Of a stretch of DNA of 36,943 bases, positions 15,392-24,200 are shown piece by piece. The number at the start of each line of letters is the position of its first letter. Position 1 is the first letter of the stretch. Made by a program: the position numbers and the translations under genes. This stretch comes from Candidatus Laterigemmans baculatus (GTDB taxonomy: Bacteria > Planctomycetota > Planctomycetia > Pirellulales > Pirellulaceae): assembly GCF_010367455.1 (NCBI RefSeq), contig NZ_WRPR01000021.1, forward strand, positions 1 through 36,943, given 5' to 3'. The notes under the pieces were generated by a model, which saw nothing but the letters and a program-made list of their open reading frames with translations, was not told the DNA's origin and searched no databases.

Positions 15392-17197
15392 GTGCCACCA
15401 CCTCCCCTCCCGCCCTTTGGGAATCCCGAAGAATCCTCGCCCGACTCCGAAGCGAGCTTCGCCGGGGAAGAGGTCCTCGAAGCGAGGCTCATCGTGGCCG
15501 AGGAGCATCCCGCACCCGGCCGGCGACTTGAGCCCCGCCGGCGTCGGGTGCGGGATGCTTTCCTCCTGCTCCTGTGTCTCGGCGGTTTGGCGGCCATGGC
15601 GGGAGGGCTGCTCGTCGGGCAACCGTCGCCAGCCAAACGATACTCCTTGGCCGCCTATCGCCAGCCCTCCTTTGAAGACACCGTGGCGGCGGTCGACCAC
15701 GAGTTCGCCGCCGCTTGGCAAGAAGCGGGAATCACGCCCGCCGCCGCGGCCGATCCGCTGCAGATCGCCCGCCGGTTGTCGCTGGGGCTAGCCGGAACCG
15801 TTCCTTCGATCGAGGAGATTCGGCTGCTCGAGCGGCTGCCCGAGGCGCAGCAGGTGAAGTGGTGGACCGAGCATCTGCTGCATGACCGACGTCACGCCGA
15901 TTACTGGGCGGAACGGCTCGCCCGGGTTTACGTGGGCACCGAGAATGGTCCCTTCCTGGTCTATCGCCGCCGTCGATTTGTGAACTGGCTGAGCGATGCG
16001 ATCGCCCAGAATCGCAACTACGATGCGATCGTTCGCGAGCTGATCAGCGACCGTGGGGTCTGGACCGACTCGCCAGCGGTGAATTTTGTCTCCGTCACGG
16101 CCGATCCCACGGAGGGCAACAAGCCGGACGAGACGCGGCTGGCCGGACGGGTCAGCCGCGCCTTTTTAGGAGTCCGCATCGACTGCCTGCAGTGCCACGA
16201 CGATTTCCTGGGCACGCTCGAACTCGGCTCCTTCGCAGGGGACCTCGGTGATCTCCAGTCGGGCGAGCAGCAGCACTTCCACCAGCTGGCCGCGTTCTTT
16301 TCCGAAGCCCAGGCATCGCTGCTGGGGATTCACGATCGGCCGCGGCCTTACGAGTTTCAGTACTTGGATCAAGCAGCCCCGGAAGTCGTCGAGCCCCGAC
16401 CGCCGTTTCTTCCGCAGTTGTTGCCGGAATCGGGAACCCGCCGCGAGCGTCTGAGTCGCTGGGTCACGCATCCAGAGAACCGTCCGTTTGCCCGCGCCAC
16501 GGTCAACCGCGTGTGGGCGTTGATGTTCGGGCGGCCGTTGGTCGATCCGGTCGACAGCATCCCGCTCTCCGGCGAGTATCCACCGGGGCTCGAGGTTCTG
16601 GCCGAAGATTTCACCGCCCATGGCTACGACCTCCGCCGGCTGATCCGGATCATCGCCTCGACGGCAGTCTTCCAGCGAGACAGTCGAGCGGAGTACGAGG
16701 CCACGCCCGCGATGGAGGAGAGCTGGGCGCTGTTCCCCCTCAGCCGCTTGCGTCCCGAGCAGGTAGCCGGCTCGCTCTTGCAAGCCTGCTCGCTGCAAAC
16801 GATCGACGCCCAGTCGCACATTCTGTTTCGGCTCGCCCGGTCCGCTCAGCAGAACGAGTTTGTCACCCGCTACGGCGACACCGGGGAAGACGAGTTCTCC
16901 GAGCATGGCGGAACGGTCACCCAGCGGCTGCTGATGATGAACGGCAAGTTGGTCGACGAGCAGATTGGCGAGAATCCGCTGGTCAATGCTTCAGCTCACA
17001 TCGCCCGCTACGCGCCGGACCCAGAGCAAGCGGTCGAGACGGCGTACCTCGCCCTGCTCGCGCGACGGCCGACGCCGGGGGAACGCGAACACTTCGTCGC
17101 TCGGATCACCGCGGCTCCCAAACGCAACACGGCCACGGTGATCGAAGATCTGTACTGGGTTCTGATCAACAGCACCGAATTTTCTTGGAACCACTGA
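15392..17197 (+). CDS. DUF1549 and DUF1553 domain-containing protein
   Basis: Predicted 601-residue protein anchored by one N-terminal membrane segment (DAFLLLLCLGGLAAMAGGLL, about residues 50-70) after a Pro/Arg-rich cytosolic stretch. A DUF1549 domain follows (QIARRLSLGLAGTVPS, HADYWAERLARVYVG), then a CLQCH haem-type CxxCH in the usual place, then DUF1553 (ENRPFARATVNRVWALMFGRPLVDPVD, GYDLRRLIRIIASTAVFQR). These planctomycete-typical proteins are normally 700-1000 residues and often carry an extra cytochrome c domain; this is a compact form without it. The GTG at 15392 has GGGAG 5 bases upstream; ATG 15332 is an in-frame alternative. It overlaps the DUF1501 gene by one base, so the two are translationally coupled. 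The biochemical function is not established. Confidence 0.88.
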   Translation: MPPPPLPPFGNPEESSPDSEASFAGEEVLEARLIVAEEHPAPGRRLEPRRRRVRDAFLLLLCLGGLAAMAGGLLVGQPSPAKRYSLAAYRQPSFEDTVAAVDHEFAAAWQEAGITPAAAADPLQIARRLSLGLAGTVPSIEEIRLLERLPEAQQVKWWTEHLLHDRRHADYWAERLARVYVGTENGPFLVYRRRRFVNWLSDAIAQNRNYDAIVRELISDRGVWTDSPAVNFVSVTADPTEGNKPDETRLAGRVSRAFLGVRIDCLQCHDDFLGTLELGSFAGDLGDLQSGEQQHFHQLAAFFSEAQASLLGIHDRPRPYEFQYLDQAAPEVVEPRPPFLPQLLPESGTRRERLSRWVTHPENRPFARATVNRVWALMFGRPLVDPVDSIPLSGEYPPGLEVLAEDFTAHGYDLRRLIRIIASTAVFQRDSRAEYEATPAMEESWALFPLSRLRPEQVAGSLLQACSLQTIDAQSHILFRLARSAQQNEFVTRYGDTGEDEFSEHGGTVTQRLLMMNGKLVDEQIGENPLVNASAHIARYAPDPEQAVETAYLALLARRPTPGEREHFVARITAAPKRNTATVIEDLYWVLINSTEFSWNH

Positions 17198-18522
17198 TGG
17201 CACACCCCACTCATGCCCATCGCCGCACGATGCTTCAGGCCGCCGCAGCTGGTGGGATTTGCTGGCTGACGCCGCTCGCCGAAATGCTCGCCCGGGCCAG
17301 TGAACCCGGTTCGGGTGGCAAGCGAGCCGGTCGCGAGTCCAGAGGCCGAAAGGGTCGACCGCGATCGGTGATCGTGCTCTGGCTGCAAGGCGGCCCCAGT
17401 CAGTTGGAGACGTTCGATCCGCACGAGGGGACGCGGATCGCCGCCGGGACCCGCTCCTGCGAGACGGCCGTCAAAGGGATCCGCTTGGCCGAAGGTCTGG
17501 AGCGGACCGCCGCGGAGATGCAATCGATCTCGCTGGTCCGCTCGCTCATCAGCAAGGAAGGGGACCACGAGCGGGCGACGTATCACGTGAAGAATGGTTT
17601 CCGTCCCGATCCGACGCTTGTGCATCCCTCCCTCGGATCGGTCCTCTGCCACATGCTGAGCGATAACGTCGAGATTCCCCGCCACGTTTCGATCCTGCCC
17701 GGACAGTGGCCGGCCCGGGGCGGCTATCTCGGCGATCGCTACGACGCGTTCAAAGTCGGAGACCCGAGCCAGCCCGTCCCGGACGTTCGCGCCCGAACCG
17801 GCGAGGATCGCCATCTCCGCCGCTTGGAAGATTTGCGGGACATCGTCGAACCCGCCTTTGCCGCTTCGCGATTGCAGCAGCTCGATGACCGCCGCACGCT
17901 GCATCAGCATTCGATCGGCCGCGCGGTGCGGATGATGTCGTCCGAACAACTCTCGGCGTTCGACGTCAGCAGCGAACCGGCGGAAGTCCGCGCCGCTTAC
18001 GGCGACACTCCCTTTGGCCGCGGAGCGCTAGCGGCGGTGCGGCTGATCGAAGTCGGCGTGCGGTGCGTCGAAGTCACGCTCAATGGTTGGGACAGCCACG
18101 TCAACAACCACAGCATCCAGAGTTCGCTCGTCCAGACGCTCGATCCGGCGTTTGCCGCGCTCGTCGCCGACCTCCGCCGCCGCGACCTGTTGGACGAGAC
18201 GGTCGTCCTGTGCGGAGGCGAATTCGGACGCACCCCCTCGCTCAATCGCGCCGAGGGGCGCGACCATTGGCCGCATGGATTTTCGATCGCACTGGCCGGG
18301 GGAGGAATCGCCGGCGGACGCGTGGTTGGCGAAACCTCACCGGAACCCCGCCTCGACGCGAGCGATCTGACGCAGAACGTCGCCGAGCCCCGCACCGTTG
18401 CCGATGTGCACGCGACCATCCTGCACGCCCTCGGGATCGACCACCATCAAGAGCTGATGACGCCGGTCGGCCGCCCGATGAAACTCAGCGAAGGCCAAGT
18501 CATCCAAGACCTGCTGGCGTAG
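17197..18522 (+). CDS. DUF1501 domain-containing protein (Tat-exported, sulfatase-like fold)
   Basis: Predicted 441-residue DUF1501 protein. Family hallmarks are VIVLWLQGGPSQLETFDPH near the N-terminus, the LVRSLISKEGDHERATYH block, GWDSHVNN, and LCGGEFGRTPSLN followed by GRDHWPHGFS. These Asp/His/Glu-rich motifs resemble the metal site of the alkaline phosphatase/sulfatase superfamily. The N-terminus has twin arginines followed by a hydrophobic stretch (HRRTMLQAAAAGGICWL), a probable Tat signal. The ATG overlaps the TGA of the DUF1549/1553 gene, a pairing repeated many times in planctomycete genomes. Substrate and role are unknown. Confidence 0.9.
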   Translation: MAHPTHAHRRTMLQAAAAGGICWLTPLAEMLARASEPGSGGKRAGRESRGRKGRPRSVIVLWLQGGPSQLETFDPHEGTRIAAGTRSCETAVKGIRLAEGLERTAAEMQSISLVRSLISKEGDHERATYHVKNGFRPDPTLVHPSLGSVLCHMLSDNVEIPRHVSILPGQWPARGGYLGDRYDAFKVGDPSQPVPDVRARTGEDRHLRRLEDLRDIVEPAFAASRLQQLDDRRTLHQHSIGRAVRMMSSEQLSAFDVSSEPAEVRAAYGDTPFGRGALAAVRLIEVGVRCVEVTLNGWDSHVNNHSIQSSLVQTLDPAFAALVADLRRRDLLDETVVLCGGEFGRTPSLNRAEGRDHWPHGFSIALAGGGIAGGRVVGETSPEPRLDASDLTQNVAEPRTVADVHATILHALGIDHHQELMTPVGRPMKLSEGQVIQDLLA

Positions 18523-18548
18523 CGGCCCCAGTACCCAGTACTCCGCAC

Positions 18549-18779
18549 TCAGTAATGCGGGGGTTTGTCGTCTTCAAGCGTCCTCGGCGTGGCGGTTTCC
18601 GCGGCCGCCTGCAACCCTTCGAGCCGCTCGGCGAGCCGCTGGACGCTGCGGCGGAGGCGGTCGAGCTGATTGGCTTGCTCGGTGACGACGAGATTCAGCG
18701 TCTCGTAATCCCGCTGCTGGTGAGCCAGAGCGACTTCCAGGTGCGTGATCCGATCCGCCAAATCTCTCGCGGTAGCCAT
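18549..18779 (-). CDS. slyX: SlyX family protein
   Basis: Predicted 76-residue coiled-coil protein. The whole body is heptad-like (LEVALAHQQRDYETLNLVVTE, LRRSVQRLAERLEGL), and it ends in the SlyX signature DDKPPHY. The length agrees with E. coli SlyX (72). The function of SlyX is unknown beyond a historical link to lysis by phage phiX174 through the neighbouring slyD. Here it lies 16 bp downstream of an exported hypothetical protein on the same strand, so the two are probably co-transcribed. Confidence 0.85.
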   Translation of the reverse strand: MATARDLADRITHLEVALAHQQRDYETLNLVVTEQANQLDRLRRSVQRLAERLEGLQAAAETATPRTLEDDKPPHY

Positions 18780-18795
18780 GATGAGGACTCGTCCT

Positions 18796-19677
18796 TTACA
18801 GTTCGATCAGTCGACCGCCGGACGGGCCTCGCATGCACTGCAGGGGGAAAACGTCCAGCGGATTGTAGGTGTGCACCATTAAATCGCCGTCTCCCCAGCG
18901 GACAATCTTCAGCCGGTATCCGCAAGGCCAGCAGAACGTGTGCGTGGTGCGGCCAAACAGCCCCTGGTGAGTCTCCAGTTCCGGAACGCCGACCACCGAA
19001 GCGGGGATTGTGACCGGAACTTGGGTCGGGCAGCACCCGCCCGCCAGCTCGAGGATCGTGTACTGCTGCTCGACACTTTCGGCATGACCGGTCGCCCAGC
19101 CGATCAGCGGGTGATTCCAGTAGCGGATCGTGGGAACGTCGCAGCAGGTCGCCCGCCCCCCCAGACCGCTGAGGTCATCGAGATCGGTGGGGAAGGGGGG
19201 ATCGAAGAGTTGCACCCCTTGGTCCGCACCTTCGGCATCCCAGACGTTCGGCCAGTCACCGCCGCCAAGAAGCGCACCGGAGCCTTCGATGCCCGAACCT
19301 TCGATGCCCGGACCTTCGACGATCGCCGACTCGCCGTCGAGGATCTCCGGATACTCGAGAGTTTCCGATCCAAGAGGGACGTCCGAGTAAATCGTGTCGC
19401 CTTCGGCGGGCCAGTCGGGGGTGGTAATCCCGTCTTCCGCCCAGCGGTGCGATTCGTAAGGCAAGGACTGATGGGGGGCGGCCAGCGTCGGGACCGAGTC
19501 GTCGACGATGACACTCGCGCCACTCGAGACCGGATCGGGAGTCGGTGCGGGAGTCGGTAATTCCTCGTGGGCCACCGGGCGGAACCAGTCGCTGAACCAG
19601 TTCGCCGGGGCGTGCGCGGCGGACAGGGCCACGAACAACAAGGGCAATGCGGCAAGTCGCAGAATTGGCGAGAACAT
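18796..19677 (-). CDS. Exported hypothetical protein
   Basis: Predicted 293-residue protein with a signal peptide (MFSPILRLAALPLLFVALSA, cleavage probably near AHA). An acidic, Pro/Gly-rich low-complexity middle follows. It contains an in-frame 15-bp tandem repeat encoding GIEGS units (19281-19325). The last third looks folded and conserved, with paired cysteines (ATCCDV, GGCCPTQVPV), a CWPC motif and KIVRWGDGDLMVHTYNPL. I do not recognise a family. The internal ATG at 19677 is preferred because it starts exactly at the signal peptide; the longer frame adds 29 residues with no export character. It is divergent from the WD40 gene. Confidence 0.7.
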   Translation of the reverse strand: MFSPILRLAALPLLFVALSAAHAPANWFSDWFRPVAHEELPTPAPTPDPVSSGASVIVDDSVPTLAAPHQSLPYESHRWAEDGITTPDWPAEGDTIYSDVPLGSETLEYPEILDGESAIVEGPGIEGSGIEGSGALLGGGDWPNVWDAEGADQGVQLFDPPFPTDLDDLSGLGGRATCCDVPTIRYWNHPLIGWATGHAESVEQQYTILELAGGCCPTQVPVTIPASVVGVPELETHQGLFGRTTHTFCWPCGYRLKIVRWGDGDLMVHTYNPLDVFPLQCMRGPSGGRLIEL

Positions 19678-20070
19678 GGCTTCGAAGGGAGCTGAAAGGC
19701 AAAAGTGTTGACCGGCCCACAATCCAGGGCCGCTAGCCAAACCTAGCTCGCACTTTGCGCGCACAAAATTTTCCGGTTTCCGGTTTCCGGTGTCCGGTGT
19801 CCGGTACGAGTACCGCTGCGCTGAGTACGAGTAGGAGTGCGAATCTTTCCGTGCACATCCGTGTCCTTCGTGGTTCCCTCCCGCCTCCCGCCTCCCGCCT
19901 CCCGCCTCCCGGCTACCGGCTACCGGCTACCGGCTACCGGCTACCGGCTACCGGCTCTTCCGGTTGCGACGAATAAAAGGCTCATGCTGGTGATAGCGGA
20001 CAGCCGAATGAGAGGAGTTGAGTCGAAAGGTCGCCGGGCACCCGGCACACCCACAGAGAGGCGATGCGAG
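19678..20070. repeat. Repeat-filled divergent intergenic region
   Basis: No gene is supported in this roughly 390-bp gap. It holds several different short tandem arrays in series: TTCCGG/GTCCGG units at 19771-19804, GAGTACGAGTA units near 19806-19836, a TCCGTGCACATCCGTGTCCTTCGTGG segment at 19847-19873 of a type common in environmental genomes, then (CCTCCCG)n changing to (GGCTACC)n at 19876-19956. Promoters for both flanking genes must lie here but are masked by the repeats. Confidence 0.8.
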
Positions 20071-21144
20071 ATGTTACGAACCACGGGGTTGTCGATTCTG
20101 GGGATCTGCGGAGCACTGTTCGGCGTCGCGATTGGAGCCGATTCGGCCTGGGCGCAGGCCCCCTACGGCGATCGGGCTCCTTACGACGCCGCGTCGATCC
20201 GTCTGCGGCCGGTAGGCAACAACACCTATCCGCCAGTGGTGACGGCTCTGGCGATCGATCCGCGCGGCGAGCTGCTGGCCGCTTCGGGCGACGACCACAT
20301 CATCCGCATTCTTGCCCGGCCGTCGCTGAAAACGCTCAAGGAATTGGCCCTGCATGAAGACTGGGTCCAGACGCTCGACTTCAGTGACGATGGCTCGACA
20401 CTTGTCTCGGCGGGCAACGATGGACAAGTGATCTTGTGGGACCGCGACAAAAATTGGGAGACTCGCCAGCGGATTACGGGAGCTCCCGCGATCCGCTCCG
20501 TCCAGTTCTCGCCCGACGGCAGCCAAGTGGCGGCGGTCGGTTTTCAGCCTCAACTGTTCCTGATGGGAATCGGCAATGCCGCTCGGCCGACGCTCCAGTG
20601 CGGTTGCCGCGACCTCCGCTGCGTGGCGTTTCGCGGGGATGGTTCAGTCGTCGCCGCGGCAGGCCGCAGCGGCGACATCCACTTTTTCGATGCTCGCACC
20701 GGATCGGCGATTGACGAAGTGCAATTGCACGGCGACCGAATTCGTGCGATGCAGTTCGTCGCTCAAACCAGTCGCATCGTCTCGGTCTGCGAGGACGGTC
20801 ACGCCGTGCTGTACGACATGGATGCCAAGCGGATTATCCACGAAATGCAGGTGCCCGGATGCAAACTGCAGACGCTGGCGATGGTCGACGCCACCCATGT
20901 CGCCCTCGGCGGCACCGACAACTTCGTCCACCTTTTCAACCTTGAGACCGGCAAGAAAGCCCTGACGCTCGAAGGGCACACCGGTTCGATCGCAGCGATG
21001 GTCGGCGACCGAGGCGAGCTGTTCAGCGGCAGCTTCGACACGACGATCCGTCGCTGGAGTTTGCAGAAGCTCGCCCAAGGGGCGCGTGTGGCCGACGCCG
21101 AAGCGGCCGAACAGCCCGACGCGCGGACCAGCCGCCGTCCCTAG
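20071..21144 (+). CDS. Exported WD40 repeat protein
   Basis: Predicted 357-residue beta-propeller protein. A signal peptide (about 1-29, ending near WAQA) sends it out of the cytoplasm. Some seven WD40-like blades follow, for example ALAIDPRGELLAASGDDH, TLDFSDDGSTLVSAGNDGQVILWD, SVQFSPDGSQVAAVG, CVAFRGDGSVVAAAGRSGDIHFFD and AAMVGDRGELFSGSFDTTIRRWS. WD40 domains are protein-interaction platforms; no enzymatic residue is visible. The ATG at 20071 is preferred because GAGAGG lies upstream and it opens directly on the signal peptide. The stop codon is the first base triplet of a 16-bp tandem repeat. It lies 155 bp before the giant repeat protein, which might be a partner. Confidence 0.88.
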   Translation: MLRTTGLSILGICGALFGVAIGADSAWAQAPYGDRAPYDAASIRLRPVGNNTYPPVVTALAIDPRGELLAASGDDHIIRILARPSLKTLKELALHEDWVQTLDFSDDGSTLVSAGNDGQVILWDRDKNWETRQRITGAPAIRSVQFSPDGSQVAAVGFQPQLFLMGIGNAARPTLQCGCRDLRCVAFRGDGSVVAAAGRSGDIHFFDARTGSAIDEVQLHGDRIRAMQFVAQTSRIVSVCEDGHAVLYDMDAKRIIHEMQVPGCKLQTLAMVDATHVALGGTDNFVHLFNLETGKKALTLEGHTGSIAAMVGDRGELFSGSFDTTIRRWSLQKLAQGARVADAEAAEQPDARTSRRP

Positions 21145-21184
21145 TCAGCACCGTTCGTAGTCAGCACCGTTCGTAGTCAGCACC
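21142..21184. repeat. 16-bp tandem repeat, 2.7 copies
   Basis: TAGTCAGCACCGTTCG occurs twice and then partially again. The first TAG is the stop codon of the WD40 gene, so each copy re-creates a stop. It lies between the WD40 gene and the giant protein gene. Confidence 0.9.
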
Positions 21185-21299
21185 CCGAACCCGCTCCGCT
21201 TGACCGGCAATCACGCCACCCGGCAGGAAGCCCCGTGGCCCACACGACGCACGGCACTCGCGGCCGGCGACAAACCGAACGTACAGGGAGGTACAGGCA

Positions 21300-24200
21300 A
21301 TGTGGAACTTGGCCAAACGCTGGACTCGCGGTCGCCGCACGGCGAGCTCGCAACCGGTTCGCCTCCCCGGGGCTCGCGCCCCGCAGGTCCGCCGCACGCT
21401 CGCCCCGGAGCAGCTCGAGTCGCGGCGGATGATGGCCGCCGATGCCTTGCACGTCGGACTGGTCTATCTCGAAACCGACTACCTCAACACCTCTCCGGAC
21501 CAAGCCGGGGACATGTATCCCGACCGCTTCCTGCTGTCGTTCAGCGGCGGGGCCGAGGGGACCGAGTTGACCGAACTCCAGCTGTCGACCGACAAAGACG
21601 GCGACGGATTGTCGATCGGTGACTTGATCTTCGATACGGTCGCGGGGGGTCGCGGCAAAGGGGGCTCGCACCCGTTCCGCATCGTCGCGATCAACGCCGC
21701 CGATCCCAACGCAACCGTGACGGGCACGGTCGACGATGGCGGACAACTGCTGACGCTGCGGCTGACGAATTTCCGCGCCGGCGACACGGTCGAATTCTCG
21801 CTCGACGTCGATGAAGTCTTGAGGGTCTCGCCCGACCTCGACTTCTTCAACAGCCGCTTGGACGAGATCGCCAGCGGCCAGGAGTTCCAGGACTCGATCC
21901 TGACCGCCACGTTCCAAGCACCGCACTACGAAACGGCGACCGCCCAGGACGTGTTCTTGAACGACTTCGGCGATCCCCAGGCCAGCCATGGCTTGAATCT
22001 GCCGCCCGACGAAAGCGAGGACCCAAACAGCCGTCCGAACCGTTCGGCCGCGGCGATCGCTTCGACGGCTCAGGTTCCCAAGCCGATTTCGATTGCCGGC
22101 TCGGTCTATGTCGACAACAACCTGAACCTCAAGCGTGAAGCCGGCGAGCGGACGCTCTCGGGTGTGGAGCTCTCTTTGTGGCGCCGCGATGATGCCAGCG
22201 GCCGCTTCGTCGACACCGGTTTGACAACGACCACCGACGCGGCGGGCCGCTACCGCTTTGGCACCGAACTGGGGCTGATGCCGGGAACCTACCGCGTCGT
22301 CGAAACCCAGCCCGACGGTTACTTCAGCGTCGGATCGATCGCCGGCACGGTCGACGGCCAGAGCGTGGGGGCTTCGGAGAGCGCCGATGTGCTGACCGAG
22401 ATCACGCTACCGCTCGGCGACTTGCACGCGGTCGACTTCGACTTTGCCGAGGCCGCCCCAGCCGAGGTCGGCGGCTTCGTCTACCGCGACGACAACGACA
22501 ACGGGATCAAGAACGCGGGCGAACCGGGCCTGGCGAATGTTCGCGTGCGACTCGTTCCGATCGATACGATTGCCCCGCAGTCGGAATTGATCACCACCAC
22601 CGGAGCCGACGGCTCGTACCAGTTCAAAAACCTGGCCCCCGGGCGTTACAAGATCGTCGAAGTCGACCAGCCCGCCCCGTGGACCGACGGCTTGGATTCG
22701 GCCGGCACGGTCGACGGCAGGCAGAGTGGCACCGCGGTCAATCCGGGCGACGAGATTCGCAACGTCGAATTGCACGGCAACTCGGTCGGCCGCGATTACA
22801 ACTTTGGTGAGCTGCCGCTCGGCTCGCTCAGCGGTTACGTCTACTTGGTTCCGCCCGGCGAAGATTGTTTTAGCGACCACGTCGATGACGACTCCACGCC
22901 GCTGGCCGACGTGCTGGTCAAGCTCTACGACGAGGCGGGCAACCTTGTGGCCCAGACGCGGACCGCGGCCGACGGTTCCTACCGCTTTGAGGATCTCCCC
23001 AAGGGAACGTATCGGCTCGAGGAAGTGACGCCCGTGGGGCTGCTCGACGGCACCGGGCACGTGGGCATCATTGGGGGAGCCGCCGTTGGCGAAGTCGTCA
23101 GCGATGGCAGCATCCACCGGATCCGACTGCCAGCCGGAAAAGACGGCGTCCACTACGACTTCTGCGAAGCGGCTCCGGCTCAGGTTTCCGGTTACGTCTA
23201 CCACGACGCCTCGAACGACGGTCGGCGGGACGCGGGCGAAGCGGGCATCGAGGGCGTTTCGATCGAGCTGGTCGATGCTTCGGGCGCTGTCGTCGCGACC
23301 ACCCAGACCGACGCCAGCGGGCGGTACGAGTTCAAAAATCTTCTCCCCGGCACCTACCAGATCCGCGAAGTCACTCCGGAGGGTTACTTCGACGGACTCG
23401 ACCGCGCCGGTACGATCGCCGCGGTCCAGGTCGGTGCGGCAGCCAACCCGGGGGACGCGATCAGCGGCGTGGCGCTTCGCCAAGGGCAAGCCGGCGTCGA
23501 GTACAACTTCGGCGAATTGCTTCCAGCCCGAATCGAGGGCCGCGTGCATGCCGACGTCGATGGCGACTGCATGCTCGACGAAGACGAATCGCCGATCGCC
23601 GGCGTCGTGATGCGGCTGTACGACGCGGACGGACGCGAGCTGGCGCAGACGACGACCGACGCTGAAGGCAAGTACGTGTTCGCCGGATTGCGGCCCGGGC
23701 GCTACACGGTCGTTCAGGATCAGCCGGCAGGCTACTTCACCGGAGGCCAAATGGCCGGCTCGACCGGCGGAGACGACTCGGTCGAGAACCGCATCAGCGA
23801 CATCCGCGTCGGCTCGGCGATCGTTTCGGTCCACAACGACTTCTGCGAACACCCGCCGAGCGAACTGTCGGGGAACGTGTTTGCCGACACCGACGAAGAT
23901 TGCCTCCGCGATCCCGGCGAAGTGGGACTCGAAGGGGTCCGCATCGAGTTGCTCGACGCCCAAGGCCGCGTCGTGCAGACGACCACGACCGACGCGGCGG
24001 GCCGCTACAAGTTCACCGGGCTGCGAGCCGGCCAGTACAGCGTCCGCGAGACGCAGCCCGTTGGGTTCCTGCAAGGCGGGCAGCGGGCGGGCTCTGGTGG
24101 CGGCGACGATTCCCAAACCGACCTGATCACGCACGTCGGAATCGGCTGGGGCGAGCGGCTGGTGGAGTACAACTTCTGCGAACTCGAACCCTCCTCAATC

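Noticed and set aside
16513-17196. Plus-strand extension before the DUF1501 gene
   Set aside because: The frame is out of phase with the DUF1549/1553 gene and Arg-rich; the protein proper starts at ATG 17197, coupled to the preceding stop codon.
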